Part shown: piece after piece, positions 61,492 to 64,000 of the stretch
Numbering within the stretch: the first letter of the stretch is position 1
Layout of the letters: each line of letters begins with the position of its first letter
Source of the DNA: Tridacna crocea
Taxonomy: Eukaryota > Mollusca > Bivalvia > Cardiida > Cardiidae
Assembly: GCA_943736015.1 (NCBI GenBank)
Contig: OX031058.1
Coordinates: 21,973,001 to 22,037,000 of the forward strand
Direction: 5' to 3'
DNA: 64,000 nucleotides
Notes under the pieces: generated by a model
Seen by the model: only the letters and a program-made list of their open reading frames with translations
Told to the model about the DNA's origin: nothing
The model's database searches: none
Made by a program: the position numbers and the translations under genes

Positions 61492-61716
61492 CAGGAAATT
61501 CCAAAACAAGCCGTGGCTTTTACGTGTCTGCAATAAGTCTTTTGAAAACACTGTGGGAAAAGGAGAAATTGCTCGTAACGAGCAATTTCTCCTTTTCCCA
61601 CAGTGTTTCCTACCCTGTTTGAGAACTTTCTGGCATTTTCTCCAAATCTTAAATTGTCGTCTGCAAACTCTTTTGGTCTGGAAGAGTCCAAAATTTGTCG
61701 TTTGGGAAAGGGTTAA
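61488..61716 (-). mobile_element. Family A2 MITE, 229 bp
   Basis: TTAGCAGGAAATTCCAAAAC to GTTTGGGAAAGGGTTAA; perfect hairpin on GCTCGTAACGAGC with CACTGTGGG shoulders. Confidence 0.9.
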
Positions 61717-61911
61717 AGCCATTTTTCACAGAGCATGGCATGAGTAAATGATTTTTACGATGACTAAAAAAAACACACACACAAAACATTAATTGATATT
61801 GTTAAAACGTTCAAATGTTGAAAATACTACTTTTGAAAAAGCAGCAAAATGCTGCAGTTGAAATATTATTGCACATATTAAAGTGAAAACTGACTGGCAG
61901 GAATGGTATAT

Positions 61912-62352
61912 ATAGAGGATATTTGTTCTTTTCGCTGTAAGATCGAAATTTATTTCATCGAGTGGACACCATCGGTAATATTTTCACGAGTGGCGCAGCC
62001 ACTCGTGAAAATATTATCGATGGTGTTCACGAGATGAAATAAATTTCGATCTTACACCGAAAAAAACAAATATTCTATTTATTTTATGCTTTTAACCCTT
62101 TCTGAGAGGAGCTTTATCAAAATTCAGTACGATTCTTTTCCCTCTTTCCCTGTGGCGTACCCCTCCCGCATAGCAACGTGACGTCAAGCGCGAGAAATGT
62201 AAGGTATATGACGTCAAATTACCCATCTGGTTGTTAGGCACGCGCAATTTACCTAGGCAACAAGAACGTGAAAATCGGTATTTTCACTGGTGTAAGATCG
62301 AAAAATATTTTCACTGCTATTTCTCGATATCCCACCGGAAAGCATGAAATAA
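61912..62352. mobile_element. Family F foldback element, copy 2
   Basis: TAGAGGATATTTGTTCTTTTCG; the central inverted repeat around GAGTGGC/GCA/GCCACTC is perfect here. TGACGTCAA, GCAACGTGACGTCAAGCGCG and ACCGGAAAGCATGAAATAA as in copy 1. The second inverted set seen in copy 1 is missing. Confidence 0.82.
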
Positions 62353-62388
62353 GAATGCGTAAAATGAAAACTGGCTTCTTTACATACA

Positions 62389-62617
62389 CTAAAACCCTTT
62401 ACCAAACGACATTATTTAAGGCTTGTCTAAATCGAAGGCATTTGCAGACGACAAAATAAAAGAAACTGAAAATTTGAATTTTTTTGTAAAGGGTAGAAAA
62501 CATTGTGGGAAAAGGAGAAAATGCTGTTTACCAGCATTTTCTCCTTTTCCCACAATGTTTTCTAAAGGCTTCTTTCGCAGGGTCGTCAAAAGTAGGGATT
62601 GAGTGGTAATGGGTTAA
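62389..62617 (+). mobile_element. Family A1 MITE, 229 bp
   Basis: CTAAAACCCTTTACCAAACG to GAGTGGTAATGGGTTAA; hairpin with one mismatch at the centre (GCTGTTTACCAGC). Confidence 0.9.
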
Positions 62618-62700
62618 ATCTCAGGCTGCTAAGACTCCATGGGATTTTGAAGACAGTGTAGATCCAGATCAGACATTACACTCTGATATCTTATATCTCC
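62614..62700 (-). mobile_element. Family B MITE, right end and first arm
   Basis: TTAAATCTCAGGCTGCTAAG, GAAGACAGTGTAGATCCAGATCAGAC. Truncated in the hairpin. Confidence 0.65.
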
Positions 62701-63409
62701 ACTTTCGGATAGACACCGGCAGTTTTCGGACAAAATGGCATTTTTAAGTGGCAATATTTGGTATTTCTAACAATGGCTGGAAATTTCCATTCACTTCATC
62801 TGGCAGTTTTAGTGTTAAATGAAATAAAATTGCTAAGTTGAAATCTCGATAACTCGAACACGGCGGATACATGGAATACGGACATGAAATTTAAAAATAG
62901 TGTAGCAGCAGTTCTGAGCGCTCATACGAGGAGTCAGACTTGCTAATGATCTTTTTTTACTGGGGGTAAAATAGATAATAAAATATGGACGATAATTTAA
63001 GGTCTGATGAACTTTTGCATGTCATCCTGAAAAACACAGTTCGAAGTTTCGAAAAAGTGTTCGAACATTCGAGCCTGCTGATAATTCTGTATACTTCATT
63101 CAGCCTACTTTGAATGATCGAGTTGTCATTGTTTTGTACTAAGATAGTTTAGATGAATTGAGCTATATCGTATTGCCAGTGAATCAGTGTAATTGTCGTA
63201 ACTTTTTCTTATTTATTTCCTTTCATTTTCATACAGACAGAGACTATATTCGAATGGAATGGTGTGAAGAAAAACAAAACAAAGCAAGAAAAATTTTGCC
63301 GGAGAATGTCTCATATATATATATTATATACATATATAATTTTTTTTGTATGTTTTTATAAGAAAATGTTTTTTCTTTCTTCATCACTGTATACTAACAA
63401 ATTATGTAA
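62701..63409. other. No gene recognised (0.7 kb)
   Basis: ORFs 63158-63361 and 63264-63458 have no recognised domain. TATATATATATTATATAC near 63315 is low complexity. Confidence 0.4.
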
Positions 63410-63480
63410 GGTATGCTGGGGGATGACCACGACCCCCGCATACCTATTGACGTGGTAAATAAAGCTTAAAAAAAATTATG
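63410..63480 (+). other. Stem-loop followed by AATAAA and an A-run
   Basis: GGTATGCTGGGGG at 63410 pairs with CCCCCGCATACC (63433-63444) with one bulged T. AATAAA at 63458-63463 is followed by AAAAAAAA. This looks like the 3' end of a polyadenylated transcript or retroposon. Confidence 0.4.
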
Positions 63481-63600
63481 CTAGCATCACATGAAAAACT
63501 CTTGCAATTCTGAGTTTTGAAGATTATTTTTAAATGTCTGCCAAAATATATGAAATATGTGAAAAACTGAGCTTCTACAATGGGACAGACTGTAACGCTT

Positions 63601-63804
63601 AATATTAGACTTGTCCAAAATCAAAGACCTGCAGATGACAAAATAAATGGAAGTCAAAAAAGGAAATCTGTTTCTAATTGCGTAGAAAAAATTGTGGAAA
63701 AAGGAGAAAATGCTGGTTACTAGGATTTTCTTCTTTTCCCTCAATGTTTTCAAAAGGCTTCTTTCTCAATATCGTAAAAAAGGGATTGTTTGGTAAAGGG
63801 TTAA
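63601..63804 (+). mobile_element. Family A1 MITE, left end eroded
   Basis: ATATTAGACTTGTCCAAAATC; hairpin GGAAAAAGGAGAAAATGCTGGTTACTAGG; ends GTTTGGTAAAGGGTTAA, shared with the next copy. Confidence 0.82.
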
Positions 63805-64000
63805 CCCTTTACGACAAAATCCCGATCTTCTATAACTTTTGAAAAGTAAACTTTTGAAAAAACATTGTAAGAAAAGGACAAATACTGGTACCCAGCATTT
63901 GTTTTTCCTTTTTCCACATTGTTTTTCATTCTATCTGGTGCAAATTCCATCATTTTTGCAAAATCTGATTGGTCCTCTGTCAGTTTGGACTAGCCTAAAA
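63801..64000 (-). mobile_element. Family A1 MITE, cut by the window edge
   Basis: TTAACCCTTTACGACAAAAT; hairpin AAGAAAAGGACAAATACTGGTACCCAGC decayed; right body TCAGTTTGGACTAGCCTAAAA reaches position 64000. Confidence 0.8.

Overview
The window looks like non-coding, repeat-saturated DNA from a metazoan, most likely a bivalve mollusc. That is an inference from the visibly AT-rich base composition, the many short inverted-repeat elements, the tRNA-derived SINEs whose tails resemble molluscan SINE tails, and a Ty3/gypsy-type Gag. No cellular protein gene, rRNA or tRNA gene could be supported. Almost every short ORF is an accidental translation of a repeat; the peptide GKGENAGNQHFLLF, for example, recurs because it translates one hairpin. 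All boundaries below were counted by eye and may be off by one or two bases.

Layout. Positions 1-1395 hold the 5' part of an LTR retrotransposon read on the minus strand: a Gag with a SCAN-like capsid region and a CCHC zinc knuckle, an 18-nt tRNA-Pro primer binding site, and an LTR starting at 1396 with a TATA box, a polyadenylation signal and a perfect heat-shock element. The rest of the element lies left of the window.

From about 2.5 kb to the right edge the DNA is dominated by MITE-like elements that begin and end in TTAA. Family A (roughly 60 full, partial or broken copies) starts TTAACCCTTTCCCAAAC or TTAACCCTTTACC, is typically 228-229 bp, and carries a near-perfect central hairpin of about 55-65 bp. 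At least three core types exist: A1 with centre GCTGGTTACCAGC, A2 with GCTCGTTACGAGC, and A3 with GCTCGTCACGAGC. Family B is a second TTAA element with a hairpin reading ACAGTGTAGATCAAGATCAG and its complement. TTAA targets and CCCTTT ends point to the piggyBac superfamily; no transposase is present here. Elements of A and B often abut and share one TTAA, and in three places one copy is nested inside another.

Other families: C (palindrome GCCTGCGCGGACTGCGCAGGC), D (about 200 bp foldback with inverted CCAAT motifs), E (two approximately 90 bp palindromes), F (two 440-540 bp elements), G (three TTAA elements of 340-380 bp) and H (two inverted copies of 368-401 bp, one with an 8-bp target duplication). 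There are also several tRNA-derived SINEs, one with a perfect 12-bp duplication. Tandem arrays lie at 15.8, 33.6, 36.7 and 38.1 kb. A foldback at 41.4 kb is packed with GGTCA/TGACC half-sites.

The best candidate for something undescribed is family A itself. Individual copies carry matching substitutions on both hairpin arms, subfamilies with dissimilar flanks keep the same length, and copies stack end to end on shared TTAA sites. This suggests a hairpin that is repeatedly re-homogenised and a self-targeting mode of insertion.
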